Assembly (NCBI RefSeq): GCF_035046485.1 | Contig: NC_085138.1 | Span: 62,426,580 to 62,490,579 of the forward strand | Direction: 5' to 3' | Source: Aedes albopictus | Taxonomy: Eukaryota; Arthropoda; Insecta; Diptera; Culicidae | Length of the DNA stretch: 64,000 bases | In this document: positions 40,382-52,149 of the stretch, in pieces | How positions within the stretch are numbered: position 1 is the stretch's first letter | How the letters are laid out: the number at the start of each line of letters is the position of its first letter | Notes under the pieces: generated by a model | Databases searched by the model: none | What the model saw: the letters and a program-made list of their open reading frames with translations, nothing else | Told to the model about the DNA's origin: nothing | Translations under genes and position numbers: made by a program

Positions 40382-40545
40382 AAAATTTGAGAGACAAATT
40401 TGTGAAAAAATAACCACTTGATTTGGTGGGATTCGAACCCACGACTCTGTATTGCTAATCCGGTGCTTTAACCAACTATGCCACAGAACAAGTAACGATT
40501 CTGTGGAGAGAAAGTCAAACTGGATCTCTCAATCAAACGTACATT
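40382..40545 (-). mobile_element. Element with internal tRNA-like promoter, copy 1
   Basis: TTGAGAGA ends enclose a minus-strand tRNA-like segment with A box TAGTTGGTTAAAGC and B box GGGTTCGAATCCCAC. The stem-loops do not make a regular tRNA, so I do not call a tRNA gene. The copy at 55437-55769 is longer and shows extended terminal inverted repeats. Confidence 0.6.
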
Positions 40546-41310
40546 GCCTAAAATATTTCAAGTTTTTCGTCTTCTCTTTAGATTTCAGAATTAATCATGG
40601 AAGATATCCCGCAATTCTTTTTTAGCAAAACGCAGGAAGAACATCGAGAAAATCCCACGAGGAACCATGGGAGCAATATAAAAAAAAACCTCTAGAAGAA
40701 ATTCTGGAAAAAAATCCTCGTGAAAAAGTCTAGCAGAAATCGGTAGGAGTTCAGGAATCTCAAAAGATTCTCCAGGAAAAAAAATGTTCAAGAATTCAAA
40801 AAAGACTACCAAGAACAAATTCCCCGAAACTCACTGAAACCTAAAATGCCTTGAAACACTCTAAAAACCCCTATGAAACTTTATGTGAAACTATCTTGCA
40901 AGATCCCTAAACTCTTGGAAATGTCTTGAAAATCTGATGAAACATCCCTAAAACCATCTTAAAGCATCCCCAAACCTCCGGAAATCACTTACAAACCCTA
41001 GAACCACCTAAAACTACCTGCAACCACCTGAAACATCCTGAAACGCCTTGATATTCGTTTTATAGCCACTTGGAAGTCTTTTAGAAGCCATATGAAAGCC
41101 CCTGACATGCCTTGAAACGCTTTGAAATTCCTCTTAAAGCCTCTTAAAGCTGTCTTGAAAGCCCCAAGAGTCCCCTGAAACCCCTTCTTGAACCTCATAA
41201 AACTTCTTGACAAGCCTTGACTTCCTTCTTTTATTTTCCTGAAACCTGCTCGATGAATACACTTGAAAACACCCAAAAGGAACCAAGGATTCTGAAAGCA
41301 ATTCTCTAGT
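40546..41310. repeat. Degenerate CCTGAAACCCC-type repeat
   Basis: Words such as CCTTGAAAC, CCCTGAAACC and CATCCTGAAACG recur irregularly. This is a second kind of low-order interspersed repeat, distinct from the GGAATTCC type. No gene is supported. Confidence 0.6.
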
Positions 41311-41365
41311 ACACTAAAACCTCTTTTTATGCACCTTTTTTATGCCCTGCATAAAAAGAGGAAAA
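41310..41365. repeat. Hairpin of CCTCTTTTTATGCA
   Basis: ACCTCTTTTTATGCA is mirrored by TGCATAAAAAGAGG about 20 bp later. The same word occurs inverted at 42565-42585 next to CCAGTGTA, so these may be the two ends of a larger Tc1-like element enclosing the tandem repeats between them. Confidence 0.45.
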
Positions 41366-41379
41366 GTTTCTCAGAACCC

Positions 41380-42020
41380 ATATGGGGTCCGAGTGGGTCT
41401 CAAGGGGGTTTTGGAGTCATTTCAGAGCATCAGAGCATTTTAGGCTGGTTTCAGAGGCGTTGCGGAGGCGTCTATAGGGGTTTTGGTTTTTAGGAGGATT
41501 TTTTTGAAGCATTTCAGGATGTTTCAGACCATTTTCGGCGTGACTCAGAGGCGTTACGGAGGAATTATCGGGGTGTTCGGAGCTTCTCACGTGCGTTACA
41601 TGGAGTCCGAGAGGGGGATTTTGGAGGCATTTCGAGACATTTCAGAGCATTTTCGGCGGGATGCAGAGGCGTTACTTAAGCGTTACGAGGAGTTTTCGTA
41701 GGATTCTGAGCCCTTATGTGCGTTACATGGAGTCCGAGGAGGTTTAAGGGGGTTTTTGAAGGCATTTCAGGACGCTTCAGAGCATTTTCTGCGGAATTAG
41801 GAGGCGTTACGAAGGCGTTACGGAGGCGTTTTCGGGGGGATTTTGGAGGCATTTCTGGACGTTTCAGACCCTCTTCGGTAGGATTCAGAGGCGTTACGGA
41901 AGCATTATGGGGGAGCTTTCAGGGGTTTCGAATCCTTTCAGGTGCGTTACATGGGGTCCCCGGGGGGTTTAAGGGGAATTTTTGAGGCATTTCAGGAAGT
42001 TTCAGAGCAGACTCTGAAAT
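41380..42020 (+). repeat. Diverged tandem array with AGGCGTTACGGAGGCG
   Basis: Blocks containing CATTTCAGGACGTTTCAGA, GCATTTTCGGCG, AGAGGCGTTACGGAGG and GTGCGTTACATGG recur in the same order at least four times. The GTGCGTTACATGG marks lie near 41591, 41718 and 41942. The unit length is uneven (about 110-225 bp). Confidence 0.65.
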
Positions 42021-42195
42021 ACTTTAAAAATACCCTCAAACCTCTTGAAACGCCCTTTGAAGGCTCCTGAGATCACTTGAATTGCCCCTGGAGCCCCTTG
42101 GAGTGCCCCTGAAACCCACTTAATATTATTGAAATACCCAAGAATTCCCCGTAATCTCATGAAAACACCAAAAAATCTTGACAGAACACCCTTAA

Positions 42196-42310
42196 CCTTT
42201 CAGGACACGCGCCATCAAGCAACCGAAACTGCACCGCGCTCGCGCTGTATACGACGAGCTAGGTTTTTCGGTAGTGTTGTACTTTTTACAACAGCGCGCG
42301 TCCTGAAGGG
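42196..42310. mobile_element. piggyBac-like MITE with TTAA flanks
   Basis: The termini CCTTTCAGGACACGCGC and GCGCGCGTCCTGAAGGG are inverted repeats starting CCYTT. TTAA lies immediately outside both ends (42192-42195 and 42311-42314). TTAA targets and CCYT ends are diagnostic of the piggyBac superfamily. It is 115 bp and non-coding. Confidence 0.8.
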
Positions 42311-42599
42311 TTAAAAGGCTTATCAAGCCCCCCGAAATAACCCCTTAAAACGCCCCTGAAGCTCATTGGAACCACCTTTTTGGGCTCTCTGGGAACCTTC
42401 TGAGAACCCGCCTAGCCCCACCTCAACTGCCCAGGAGCAAGACCTGTTCTCGCAATATAGATTCTCTAGTTAAAGCCTAAACCTAATTTATGCATAAATT
42501 TCCCTCTTTTTATGTTTTTTTTTTTTAATTTATGCACAATTTTAATTTATGCAGTCCTAGCCATGTGCATAAAAAGAGGTTCCAGTGTATCCTGAGATG

Positions 42600-43660
42600 A
42601 ATTTGTCCGAAATCATGAGACGGGTTTCTTCAGAATCTTGAGAGCGTTAATCTCAGAATTCTGAGCGTGATTTTCCCAGAACGATGGACTTCTACACAAT
42701 CTTGGGAATATTCCCGCGTATCCTGAGAGGAGTTCCCCCAGATACTTTAGAAGGACTCCTCCCACCAATCCTGATAAATATTTCCCAAAAAGAGGTTTTT
42801 CATGAATTCTGAAAGAGGTTTTCCTAGAATCCTGATAAGAATTTCTACAGAGTCCTGAGAAGGGTGTTCTCCCCAAATCCTTGAGATGGTTTTTCCTAAG
42901 ATTCTGTGGGGAATCCTTCAGAATACTAAGAATATGATTCTCCCCGAGAAAAAATCCACCAAAGTACTGAGGGATTTTCTTGGAATCCTGAAAGATTCCT
43001 TTGGAAGCTTAAGAGGAAAGAGGAATTCACTCGGAGTCCTGAGAACGATTCTCGCAGAGAAGATTTCCCCAGACTCCTGAGAGAGATAACCCCTGATATC
43101 TGATCGAGATTACTCCAGAACGATGGACTTTCACAAAATCTTAGTAGAAGTTTTACCCAGAATCTTTAGTAGGACCCCTCCCATCATCAGAAAGATTTTC
43201 CTAAAGAGAATTCTGAGAGGGATTCCTAAGAATCCTAAGAAGGGAATTCTCCCCAAAGCTATAAAAGGGATTCTCCTAGAATCCTGAATGAAATCCTTCA
43301 AAATGAAGAATAATTCTCCCGAAGAAGAATTCCCTTAAAATACTAAGAGGTTCCCCTGGAGCCCTGAGAGGAATTTCTCTAGAATCTTAAAAGACATTCT
43401 CATAGAGAAGACTTCCCTAGAATCCTAGAATAGATATTATTTCATCCAGAATACTGATAAGCATTCACGCAGAGTTCAGAGAAGGTTGGCCCCTGCATCC
43501 TGAGAGGGATTAACGCGGAATTCTAAGAATATTCCACAAGAATCCTGAGAGGGATTCCAAAAAATCCTGAGAGGGACTCCCCTAGAGTTCAGAGAGACAA
43601 ATCCCAGAATTGTGGAAGAAATTCTCTATGAATGCTATAGTAATTCTTCAAGAGATTGCT
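42600..43660. repeat. Degenerate GAATCCTGAGAGGGATT repeat
   Basis: GAATCCTGA, GAGGGATT and TCCCCAGAA words recur without exact period. Small frames on both strands are artefacts. Confidence 0.65.
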
Positions 43661-43674
43661 CTTATAGGGTGTCC

Positions 43675-44574
43675 CAGAAAGTATGGGCACAACTTTGCAG
43701 CTCTGCCATTTGGGAAACATCAAATGCCAATCATTAGAATTTGCATTTAACACTTCGTTTGAATGCGGTAGAACATTCCCTAAAAGACCTTTCAAAGCTT
43801 CTGCACAAATTGTTATATTTTTCAATGGCTTCGTTTAACAAATTGTTTTCTACCCATGAAATTAAACTCAATAAAAATTAAAAAAATATATCCGTGTATT
43901 TCTACATGCGTATCTATTATACAACCCTTAGTTTGAATTTAAAACATATACTTTTGTACCTGAAAAATGAATTCAAACACCAAAATCGATATTTTTGAAA
44001 CCCCGATTTTCGAATAGTTGAAAACAAGCTTCTGAATAAATATCACAGCATGCAAAAAACTACAATTAAATTTCACTATAAGTTAAATAAATGCTCCAGC
44101 TTTCTAAAGTGTAGATTGAATTATTTTTACTCTCGTTCAAACATCCTTCAAAACTCGAATGTCTGTGGGCATGTCTTATCCAGAAATAGAAAAATGCGAT
44201 TTTTTCAGTTTTCTCAAAATTTTGAAAGACAAGTACGCACAGGCAAAACATTTTTTTTTATAAAAATTTCAACCAACCGTCTAAGGAATCATGTTTTCGA
44301 ATATATCATGACAAAAAAAAAAAAACAAAAAAAAAGTTTCGAATTTGGGTTTTAGGCAAAACCGTAAAAAAGTAGTTTGTGCAGAAAATTTCGAAGGTGT
44401 TTTTTCATTTTAAATACTATGCATACAAAAACCCTTTTTAATGTGTAATCTCTTTACAGGAATCAATGAAAATACTTTGAATAAAAATACAAAAATAAAG
44501 AAAATGTTGTTTGTTAAGAAAATGGTTGTATTTTCGTTATACAAAGTTGTGCCCATACTTTCTGGGACACCCTA
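43675..44574. mobile_element. 900-bp non-autonomous Tc1/mariner-like element
   Basis: Both ends carry the inverted repeat TAGGGTGTCCCAGAAAGTAT, continuing through GGGCACAACTTTG (about 33 bp). TA dinucleotides flank it at 43673-43674 and 44575-44576. The interior is AT-rich with no transposase DDE/D signature, so it would depend on an enzyme encoded elsewhere. Confidence 0.8.
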
Positions 44575-44599
44575 TATTTTTTTCTAATTACATACTTTA

Positions 44600-45960
44600 A
44601 ATTCCTGAGACTCTTCCAGAATCCTAACAGGGATGCTTTCAGAAATTAGAATCTTCAGAGATAATCCTTCAGAATACTGAAAATAAATACACAAGAATTC
44701 TAAAGGAAATTTTCCCAGAATCGTGATAGGGATTATTCTAGCATTTCAGGAGAAATTCTCCTTGAAATCTGGTTGGGGTTTCTCCAGATTCCTAAGAAAG
44801 AATATTCAAAATTCCCGGGAGGGAATTCATCCTGATGGGAAATCCACCAAAAAGCTTTTCTTGGAATTCTCTCAAAATTCAGTGAGGGATTTTCTTAGAA
44901 TCCTGGGAGAGATTCTTTCAGAATCCTGAAGGTAAATAATATTCCCAGAATCTTGAGAGAAATTCCACAGAATGCCGAGAGGGATTCACAGTGTCCTGAG
45001 AGGAAATCAAGCCTAGGATCTCCCTAGAATTTTGGGTGAAATTACATCTGAGAAGGAATCCCTAGAATCCTGGCAGGCATTTCCTCGAAACCTATAGAGA
45101 TTCCTCCAATATCCCGAGAAGGATTCTTATAGAACTTTAAATTGGCTTTCTATACAATTCTGAGAAAGATTCTCCTTAAATTGTGAGAAGTATTCTCTCC
45201 CACAATCATGACAAGGATTGCCCAAGAATCATAAATATTCTCACATGACTCTGGGGTGAATTCTAAGCTGAAGCTAAGGACAGTGGTAATATTTCTTCAG
45301 GACCTCAACAGTTCTGCCAAAGTTCCTTCAATGAATTCTTTCAAAGATGCTTCCACGTATTTTTTCTTGATTTTTGAAGGATTTTTTAATAGCTTCCATT
45401 AGACATACCTCAAGGAATTCTTTAAGAAATTAAAAAATGTCCCAATGATTCTTTCAGGAAACTTTCCGGAATTTTCTCCCACGAATCTTTTAGATTTTTT
45501 TTTTCAAAGTGTGTTGCAATAGTTCCAGCTAGAATACCTCCCGACATGCTTTCAGGCATTTCAACAGAAAATCTTCTAAGAGCTCACTTTAAATTCCAAG
45601 AGCTCCACCACAAATTCTCTAACAATTATTTGAATTTTTCCATAGTTTTCTCTTAGAATAGCTTCAACATTCCAGGAATTACTCTAGCATTTCTTATAGA
45701 TATTTCTGAATGAGTTTTTCCAGAGATTCTTACAGCAATTTCCACCGAGATTTCTCCAGGGTTTTTTCCTGAGGTCTTTTGAAGATGCTTCAGTAATTCC
45801 ATCCGAAATTGTTCTTGGAATCCATTTCGTTCCTCCATAACTTCCTCTAAGAAACGCTGCAGACACTCTTTTAGGTGGTGTTCCTACAAGAGCTTCTCTA
45901 GAGATTCCTCTGAAAACTTCAGTTGAAGCTTTTCCAAAGTTTCCTATCACTTGTTTAATA
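44600..45960. repeat. Degenerate GAATTC/GAATCCTGA repeat
   Basis: Same texture as 42600-43660, grading into longer T-rich versions after 45300. No gene is supported. Confidence 0.6.
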
Positions 45961-45974
45961 GATTTTTACTGGAA

Positions 45975-46173
45975 TTAGGGTGACAATGGGTATTATCGGC
46001 AGGTTTGTTCTCTTCGTCATGGAGGGTTTTTGTCGGCCAAATTGCCTGAAACTTGGCCATATAATTCAGCTTAGTTGGGAAGGATTTGAGACCAACCCTG
46101 AGTTCAGTAGGTTTCAAGAAACCCCCAAAGACGAAGAGAACAAAACGGCCGAGAATAGGTAATTTCCCCTATT
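45975..46173. mobile_element. Second copy of the 35486 MITE
   Basis: Ends GGGTATTATCGGCAGG with GTTCTCTTCGTCATGGAGG, mirrored at the right by GACGAAGAGAAC and GCCGAGAATAGG. Opposite in orientation to the 35486 copy. Confidence 0.7.
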
Positions 46174-46295
46174 CAAGAAACTCGTTTAGAAATTTATGTT
46201 GGTGTTCTTTCAAGAATTCTCGTAACACCTCGAGTAAATTTCGGGAGAATTATTTGGGAAATCTGAAAGTATTCCTGAAAGATTCCCGACAACGA

Positions 46296-46444
46296 ACGAA
46301 ACTGGTATTATGGTTAAAGCCCATGAGTATCACGCGGAGGACCTGGGATCGAATCCCAATCCTGACATACTCACAAATTGCAAGGAAATAAATGCTGTGG
46401 GTCGTGAGATGAACTGGCTGAAAATCTCGTTAATAAATAAAAAA
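46296..46444 (+). mobile_element. tRNA-derived SINE, second copy
   Basis: GAGGACCTGGGATCGAATCC and the 3' end AAAATCTCGTTAATAAAT match the element at 31795-31980. The tail is A-rich. Confidence 0.65.
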
Positions 46445-46449
46445 AACCA

Positions 46450-46980
46450 AAGTTAGTATCTGAAAGATAGTTTGAAGCATTTGTTTAAGAAATCTCTAGA
46501 GAAATTCATGAAGGAATTCCTGTGGTGAAACTCTTTGAAGAATCTCAAGAAAAAAAAAAGCGTTTTGAACAAAATTCCTGGAAGCAACGCGGGAGGAATT
46601 CCCAGATGAAATCCTAATAAAATCGATGGAGGAACTCTTGGAGGCCTTCGTTTAGGAATCTCTAGAGGAGTTCCCGATAGAATTCTTAGATGGATTACAG
46701 GACAAATTTTGGAAGAAGTTGCTAGAAAAACCTCCTAACGATCCCCTGGACGAACTTTCTGAAGAATTTCTTAAGGGGTGTCTGAAACAATTTATAGTAA
46801 TGTTTGGAAAAAATCTTAAAGCAATACTCAGAAAAAAGTTTGGAGGGATTCATACAGGAATTTTCAAAGGATTTGTAACGGATTTTGTTCAAAGTATCTC
46901 TATGTGGGTCCTAGAAGAATTTCAGCAAGAAATTCTTGGTGGAATCTATGCAGAAACTTCTGGAGAACTTCTTGGTGGTA
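46450..46980. repeat. Degenerate GGAATTC-type repeat
   Basis: Same low-order repeat as 1-850. A 123-codon frame (46719-47090) runs through it into the following MITE and has no domain. Confidence 0.6.
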
Positions 46981-46993
46981 TCTTTGCCCAAGT

Positions 46994-47092
46994 AGCACAC
47001 ATATTCTATACAAGCATATGTAACCTTTATATGACTGAAATTGGTCATATAAGTGTTACAGTGACTCATAGAAAACATGTGTGCTACTAGGG
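46994..47092. mobile_element. MITE with GTAGCACACAT termini
   Basis: The left GTAGCACACATATTCTATAC and right AAACATGTGTGCTAC ends are inverted. Internal TATGACTGAAATTGGTCATA is itself a small palindrome. Similar ends bound the elements at 48626-48791 and 52992-53265. Confidence 0.6.
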
Positions 47093-47489
47093 TGGAAGTA
47101 ACTCTGAGGGAATGTTGAGCTTGATTGCTTTCCTATTCCACTATCGCCAGTTCTCCCACACTCACACAAAGAACCATTTATATAGGATAATATGCATATT
47201 CAATGGTGTGTGTACCTTGGGGAGTATTGATGATCTCCTATTTTTTACGCGAGAGTGGCGCTTTCTACGAGAAAAACAAAATAATACGCAAAAAAAGAAG
47301 TTTCGAAAAAATAGTTTTTTTTAATTTGTTATGATAAATCTAACATCGTAACGCACCATTCATTCTAGGGTGATCTACATAAATTACGAGACTCTTCCTG
47401 TAGATCCTTGTTCCAAGATTCCAAAAGTAAGTTATTGAGAAAAACCAGGAGGCAATACTGAAGAAATATTAGAAGGATCGATCGTGAGA

Positions 47490-47890
47490 AGGGCTCCGGG
47501 TTATTTGGCCGAATGTCATTTGGCCGAATGCCGTTTGGCCGACTGCTATTTGGCCGAAAAATGAATGATGAACTTAACTGACCATACAACTGTTACCAGC
47601 CTCAGTATAACTTGAAAGAACAGCTTATGAGTCAAAGAAGGAAAAATCTTTGATAGAATATATTCAGTTTCTACCCCACTAATCCCTGAATATCAAAATT
47701 AGAAAGAATATCCTATGATCAAAAGAAGGAAATATTTCTGATAATCATATTGGTAATTAGAATGTCAAAAACTTCTCTTAATTGTTTTTATCGCGATTCA
47801 GCCAAACGGCATTCGGTCAAACGACCCTTTCGGCCAGATGGAATTCGGCCAAATGGCGTTCGGCCAAACGGCATTCGGCCAAATGGCCGG
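47490..47890. mobile_element. Foldback-type element with 15-bp tandem-repeat arms (TTTGGCCGAATG)
   Basis: The left arm has four units of a 15-bp repeat, ATTTGGCCGAATGNC. The right arm has six units in inverse orientation. About 230 bp of unrelated AT-rich DNA lies between. It has the same layout as the element at 34963-35251 with a different repeat unit. Outermost ends (CTCCGG / CCGGAC) are short. Confidence 0.7.
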
Positions 47891-47899
47891 ACACCCTCA

Positions 47900-48580
47900 A
47901 GGAGAAATACCCAAAAAGAAATTGCTGAGGGTTCCCAGAAGAAATTCTTTGGAAAATTTGAGGAGGAACTTCTTGAGGAATCCCAAAAGAAACTTATGAA
48001 ATGCTGATGTATATTCCAGAAGTAACTTTAGCATAAATACCACAGGAAAGTTTTAAAATAATCTTTGAAGGACCTTCTTGAAGAAACTCGGAAAACTTAT
48101 CTGGAGGAATACCAGAAGCAATTCCTATAAAAAATCACAAAGAACTACCGGAGGAAGTTTAGAAGGATCCTGACAACAATCTTTCTGTTTAATTTATATT
48201 TATGTATATTTCAACATAATACTAATTCTACACCCACCCGACAAGAATCACCGAAGATCCTTAGTAGATTTCAGGAATCCTTGCAAAAGTTTCTTCTGTG
48301 ATTCCTTCAGAAGGGTCCTTCAAATATATCTTTCTATGGTTTCTTCTCGTAGTTCTTATGGTATTCTCAATGGAATGACTCCTGTTATTTTTTTCAATTA
48401 TTTGTGGCATTCCATCTTAAATTTCCTACGACCTCATCTAAAGTATTTTTCCAAGATTTCAGAAAAAAACTTCAGAATTCCTAGAAGAACCTCTTGAGGG
48501 ATTGCAGAAATACTTGATGAGAAAGAAGATCTCGAAGATTTTTTTTCTGAAATTGCTGAAAAACTCTTAAAGGGAACGCC
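47900..48580. repeat. Degenerate repeat
   Basis: AGGAAGAATTC-type words without period, as in 46450-46980. No gene is supported. Confidence 0.55.
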
Positions 48581-48625
48581 ATTACGAATTAAAAAAAAAA
48601 GCGGACATCGTCTTCAGCCACCCAA

Positions 48626-48791
48626 CCCAAGCAACACGCATGTCATACAAGAGTAACGGCAGCGCAAATTTGGCTGTATAGATGTTAATTTGACGTAATT
48701 TCAACACTTTGCTAGAATTATGTTAAATTAACTGCTACACAACCAAAACTTGCGATGCCGTTACTCTTATAAGACATATGTGTTGTTTGGG
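48626..48791. mobile_element. MITE with CCCAAGCAACACGCATGTC termini
   Basis: Inverted ends of about 45 bp include ATACAAGAGTAACGGCAGCG, mirrored as GATGCCGTTACTCTTATAAG. The element is 166 bp with an AT-rich centre. Ends are related to those at 46994 and 52992. Confidence 0.75.
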
Positions 48792-48799
48792 CAGAAGCT

Positions 48800-49290
48800 G
48801 TACAGACTCTGAATGAACGGAGCACTAGTAGTTACAGAGAAGAAACTATCTTCACGAAAACTTCATCGCCTGGAGCGGGAATCGAATCCTCACCCCAAAG
48901 CGATTAAAAGCTTGGTGACCCTAGCCGAACGGCTACGAGACTCTACAATTTTATGAGAAACATTCAAAATAGTCCCAGATATATTTTTTTGAACTCCACA
49001 TTTTATTATTGATTTTTTAAGTCAAGTGCCATATAGAAATTCAAGAGGATTCTAAAAAGGACCTTTTTGTGGAGTTCCAAAAAAAAAAAACAACTTGAAA
49101 AATCACAGATTAAGTGCCTGAAAAGCAAATCCAAGAAAGAACTGCTGGAAGAATTTCAGAATAATCTCCAGCTGCTTATCTAAGAGTTACACAATCTTCT
49201 AAAAGTGTTTTTTTTTCTAATAACTCCAATTTGGAAAGAACTAAATTTCTTTTGATCAAAATATAAAAATTTCAAATTATTTATTTTGAC
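48800..49290. other. No supported gene
   Basis: A tRNA-like B box pattern (GGGAATCGAATCC) near 48880 suggests another SINE fragment, but the head and tail are unclear. The rest is AT-rich low-order repeat. Confidence 0.35.
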
Positions 49291-49297
49291 TATAAGC

Positions 49298-49541
49298 ACA
49301 GACAAACAGATTTAACACTGCGAACATTTTTCGTTTGAAATCGTAGTTACGGAATCATGTTCGCCCAATGCTAAAATGACTGTGTTCGGCCAACCATCAA
49401 CTAGGTGGAGGTAGTGGGCAAATATCAAACTCGAACAAACACGATGCGAGCGCCACGGATCAAACTATCAAATTTTTGAAATTAGCCGTTAATCGGTGTA
49501 CGATGGGAATTATTAGACTTTCACGTCTGCTTGTCTGCTCT
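49298..49541. mobile_element. MITE family A copy
   Basis: Left end ACAGACAAACAGATTTAACA and right end TTTCACGTCTGCTTGTCTGC are diverged versions of the family termini. The interior has TTCGGCCAACCATCAACTAG. Target duplications are not recognisable, so it is older than the 6072 copy. Confidence 0.8.
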
Positions 49542-49542
49542 G

Positions 49543-50828
49543 AGTCAATCGGTAAGACACTATTTGTTCTTCCAACAAGGGGTTTTTCTCAATTACAAAT
49601 TCCTAATACAGCTCCTCATCAACTCTGAATCGCCTCCACCAGACCCCAATTCACTCTACACGAAAAACCTGCTAATCGTTTAATTGTAGGATAGAGGAGA
49701 ATTGATCGAGCAACCGACGTCGACGACGTCGCCGTCGTCGGTCGGTTCACACAGCACACAGCACACACGTAATCGGGAGCTGGAAAATTCAAGGCCGGAG
49801 CTCTCTGATTCACACCGATGGCGATGATTCGATGTGGAATGTGGAAATGTGTTCAACGATCAATGGAGATTTGATGAGGATTGCCCCCATCATCAGCAAA
49901 AAACAGAAAAAATAAATCGGTTTCATGTTGAGATAATTATCACTTTCTGCACTGATTTTAACGAGCGGTGAATCAATCGGGGGATGCCGTTCCAAATGAT
50001 GTGTTGGTAGGTGGCTGTGGACCATGAAGCGTACACATGGCTACACCTACCTACTGTATTACGCATGGTTGCCGGTGGAGTTTCCTTGAATGGGTTAAGA
50101 ATGCTGTTGTTTTTAACATTTTATGTATTCTTTCTGGTTTGTTTGATTTCAATTATTTCCATTAACAGAATTTGATTTCACGGTCTTGTTTTCAGATTTT
50201 ACGGATGGGTTCATTCCTTTGTGTCGTTCTCATAGACTATTGTCTTAATCTTGCTCGTATCATATGTTGCTAAGTCACCTTTTGAACAATTTCAATCTAT
50301 TTTTAACTAAAACAAATAAACTGTTTTAGATGTTTCTACATTTTTATTATTCAAGTTACAGTTTCCTCCTTTTCTGCGGTGTTGTATTCAATTTGAATCC
50401 AAAAAAAAAACAAATTATAGAAAGGAGGTTTAATTATGGAGAGCCCATATACCCTGAAGATATAGTAAACGCACAGCTATTCAACAAATACCTAGGTACG
50501 ATTCTCGATAAACGAATACGTGCCAAAAACAACCCCCAGAATGGCCGCTTTGTTCCAAGGGGTGAATACACCTTAAGATAATAGATGATCATTCAGTATC
50601 TTCCCGATCTCCTCAGTCAAAAGAGAACGAAACGAAAGTCGTTAAGCATGGAAAAGAATCGACAAAACAAGTTCTCGACTTGGAAAAAGCTAAACAGCAA
50701 CGGCACGGCGGCGGTTCGATAGTCAGTGTGACTGCGTCTGCTCTCAGCTGAGGGGACGGACCCCGTCCGGATGAACCTAATACGCACGCAGTTTGAAAGT
50801 CCTACTTGTCTACTGTCCATTAGTATTA
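49543..50828. other. No firmly supported gene
   Basis: A minus-strand frame at 49810-49926 encodes 38 residues starting with a signal-peptide-like stretch (M-K-P-I-Y-F-F-C-F-L-L-M-M-G-A-I-L) in a good start context. It could be the first exon of a secreted peptide, but there is no confirming partner. An 83-codon plus frame at 50330 has no domain. The 50650-50780 region is GC-richer and unassigned. Confidence 0.3.
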
Positions 50829-51735
50829 GAGTAAAGTGGGGCAAAAGTTCGAGTGGGGCAAGAGTTTCTTTTGAAGTTTTTAAGCTCAATTCAAAATATT
50901 TCTTTCGGGTGTCAAGGTTGTTCGAATCCTTTTTGAAAAAGAGTCTTTCACTCCAAAAATTATGAAAATTGATCAATATTTCGAGAAGTTATGACAAAAT
51001 GTTGGTTTTTGATCAAAAAATTGTAACATGCGATGGCCCTTCCAAGGCATGGAATGAAATTTTAATGGAATCGAATTCGATATTTTATTTTGGGGCGTAA
51101 CTAGGTATATTTTGAAGATGCTCTAGCATGTATAACTTTTTGCAAAAAAGATTTGGAAATCGTATTTTACACATAGTGGGGCAAAAGTTCGAATTGTGGG
51201 GCAAAAGTTCGAGTGGCAACTTTAGGTATAAACCTAAAATTCTGCAAAATGTACATATTATCTCTAAGAGTGATGGAATTGATGAGAAAATTCGATTAAA
51301 GTTGAAAAAAAAAATGTTGTTTTATCTGAATTTGGCGGAAATCTACTAATTTTTGGTGTAGTAAATTCAACCCTGATTTGGGTAAAATCTAAATCGAATT
51401 TTAAAGTGTATTCCAGTTCTAACATCAAATATTAAGTGGTTTCAGGTATTCCTATTAACAAAGTGTCAAAATAGTGTGCTACGGTTAGCGAAATTCCACA
51501 AACACTAGATTCGAACTTTTGCCCCAGTGGTGGGGCAAGAGTTCGAATAAAACACACACTTACAAAAAGTGTTGTAACTCAAAATTGAAAAGACATTTGG
51601 CATAACTTTGTTCAGCAAAATTCTAGCTCATGGATGGTAGAATCACCACACGGTATTTATTTATTTTTATCTGCTTTGATTTTTTGAAATAGGTTGAATT
51701 TTCAACTAAGGTTGAACTTTTGCCCCACCTTACTC
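50829..51735. mobile_element. 907-bp MITE with GTGGGGCAAAAGTTCGA repeats
   Basis: Inverted ends GAGTAAAGTGGGGCAAAAGT and its mirror lie between direct TATTA repeats at 50824-50828 and 51736-51740. GGGGCAAAAGTTCGA recurs four or five times inside in both orientations. No transposase frame. It splits an otherwise GC-richer stretch. Confidence 0.75.
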
Positions 51736-51740
51736 TATTA

Positions 51741-52149
51741 TTATTGTGTTCGATGAACCAGCCCTCGCCTCGCTCGTGACCTTGACGGTTTGAATACTTT
51801 AGGCGGCAACGACGACGACAGCTTCCTGAGTTTCGCTCGTCCCATGCATGGTCACCGCACCGTTACAACCTTTTCCGAGCGATTTACCTACTGTTATACC
51901 TAATTGATGGGCCTGCGGTTGATGAGGTGAACGTCGCTGACGAAGGATGCGGATGTTATGTACATTGAAAGTCTGAATTTATTTGAAACAAAGAAAAGCG
52001 TTTCTCAATGAGTAACTAACAACGGCACTTCGAAAGTGTCTTCCCTCTATCGATACACACTGCTGCCTAGGCTTACTCTGTCGTTCGATTTTAACGTACC
52101 TAGTTCACCATCAGTCAGATCTTTGCTGTTTATCTTTTCCGGCGGGTGC
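51741..52149. other. No supported gene
   Basis: Moderately GC-rich, with GACGACGACAGC-like simple repeats near 51810. It continues the sequence interrupted by the 907-bp MITE. Nothing recognisable. Confidence 0.35.

Noticed and set aside
40405..40500. tRNA gene
   Set aside because: A and B boxes are present, but the anticodon arm and acceptor stem do not pair properly. The segment is repeated at 55500 within a mobile element, so it is tRNA-like promoter sequence.
50330..50581. 83-codon plus-strand frame
   Set aside because: The first half is low-complexity and I recognise nothing in the second half; no splice context.
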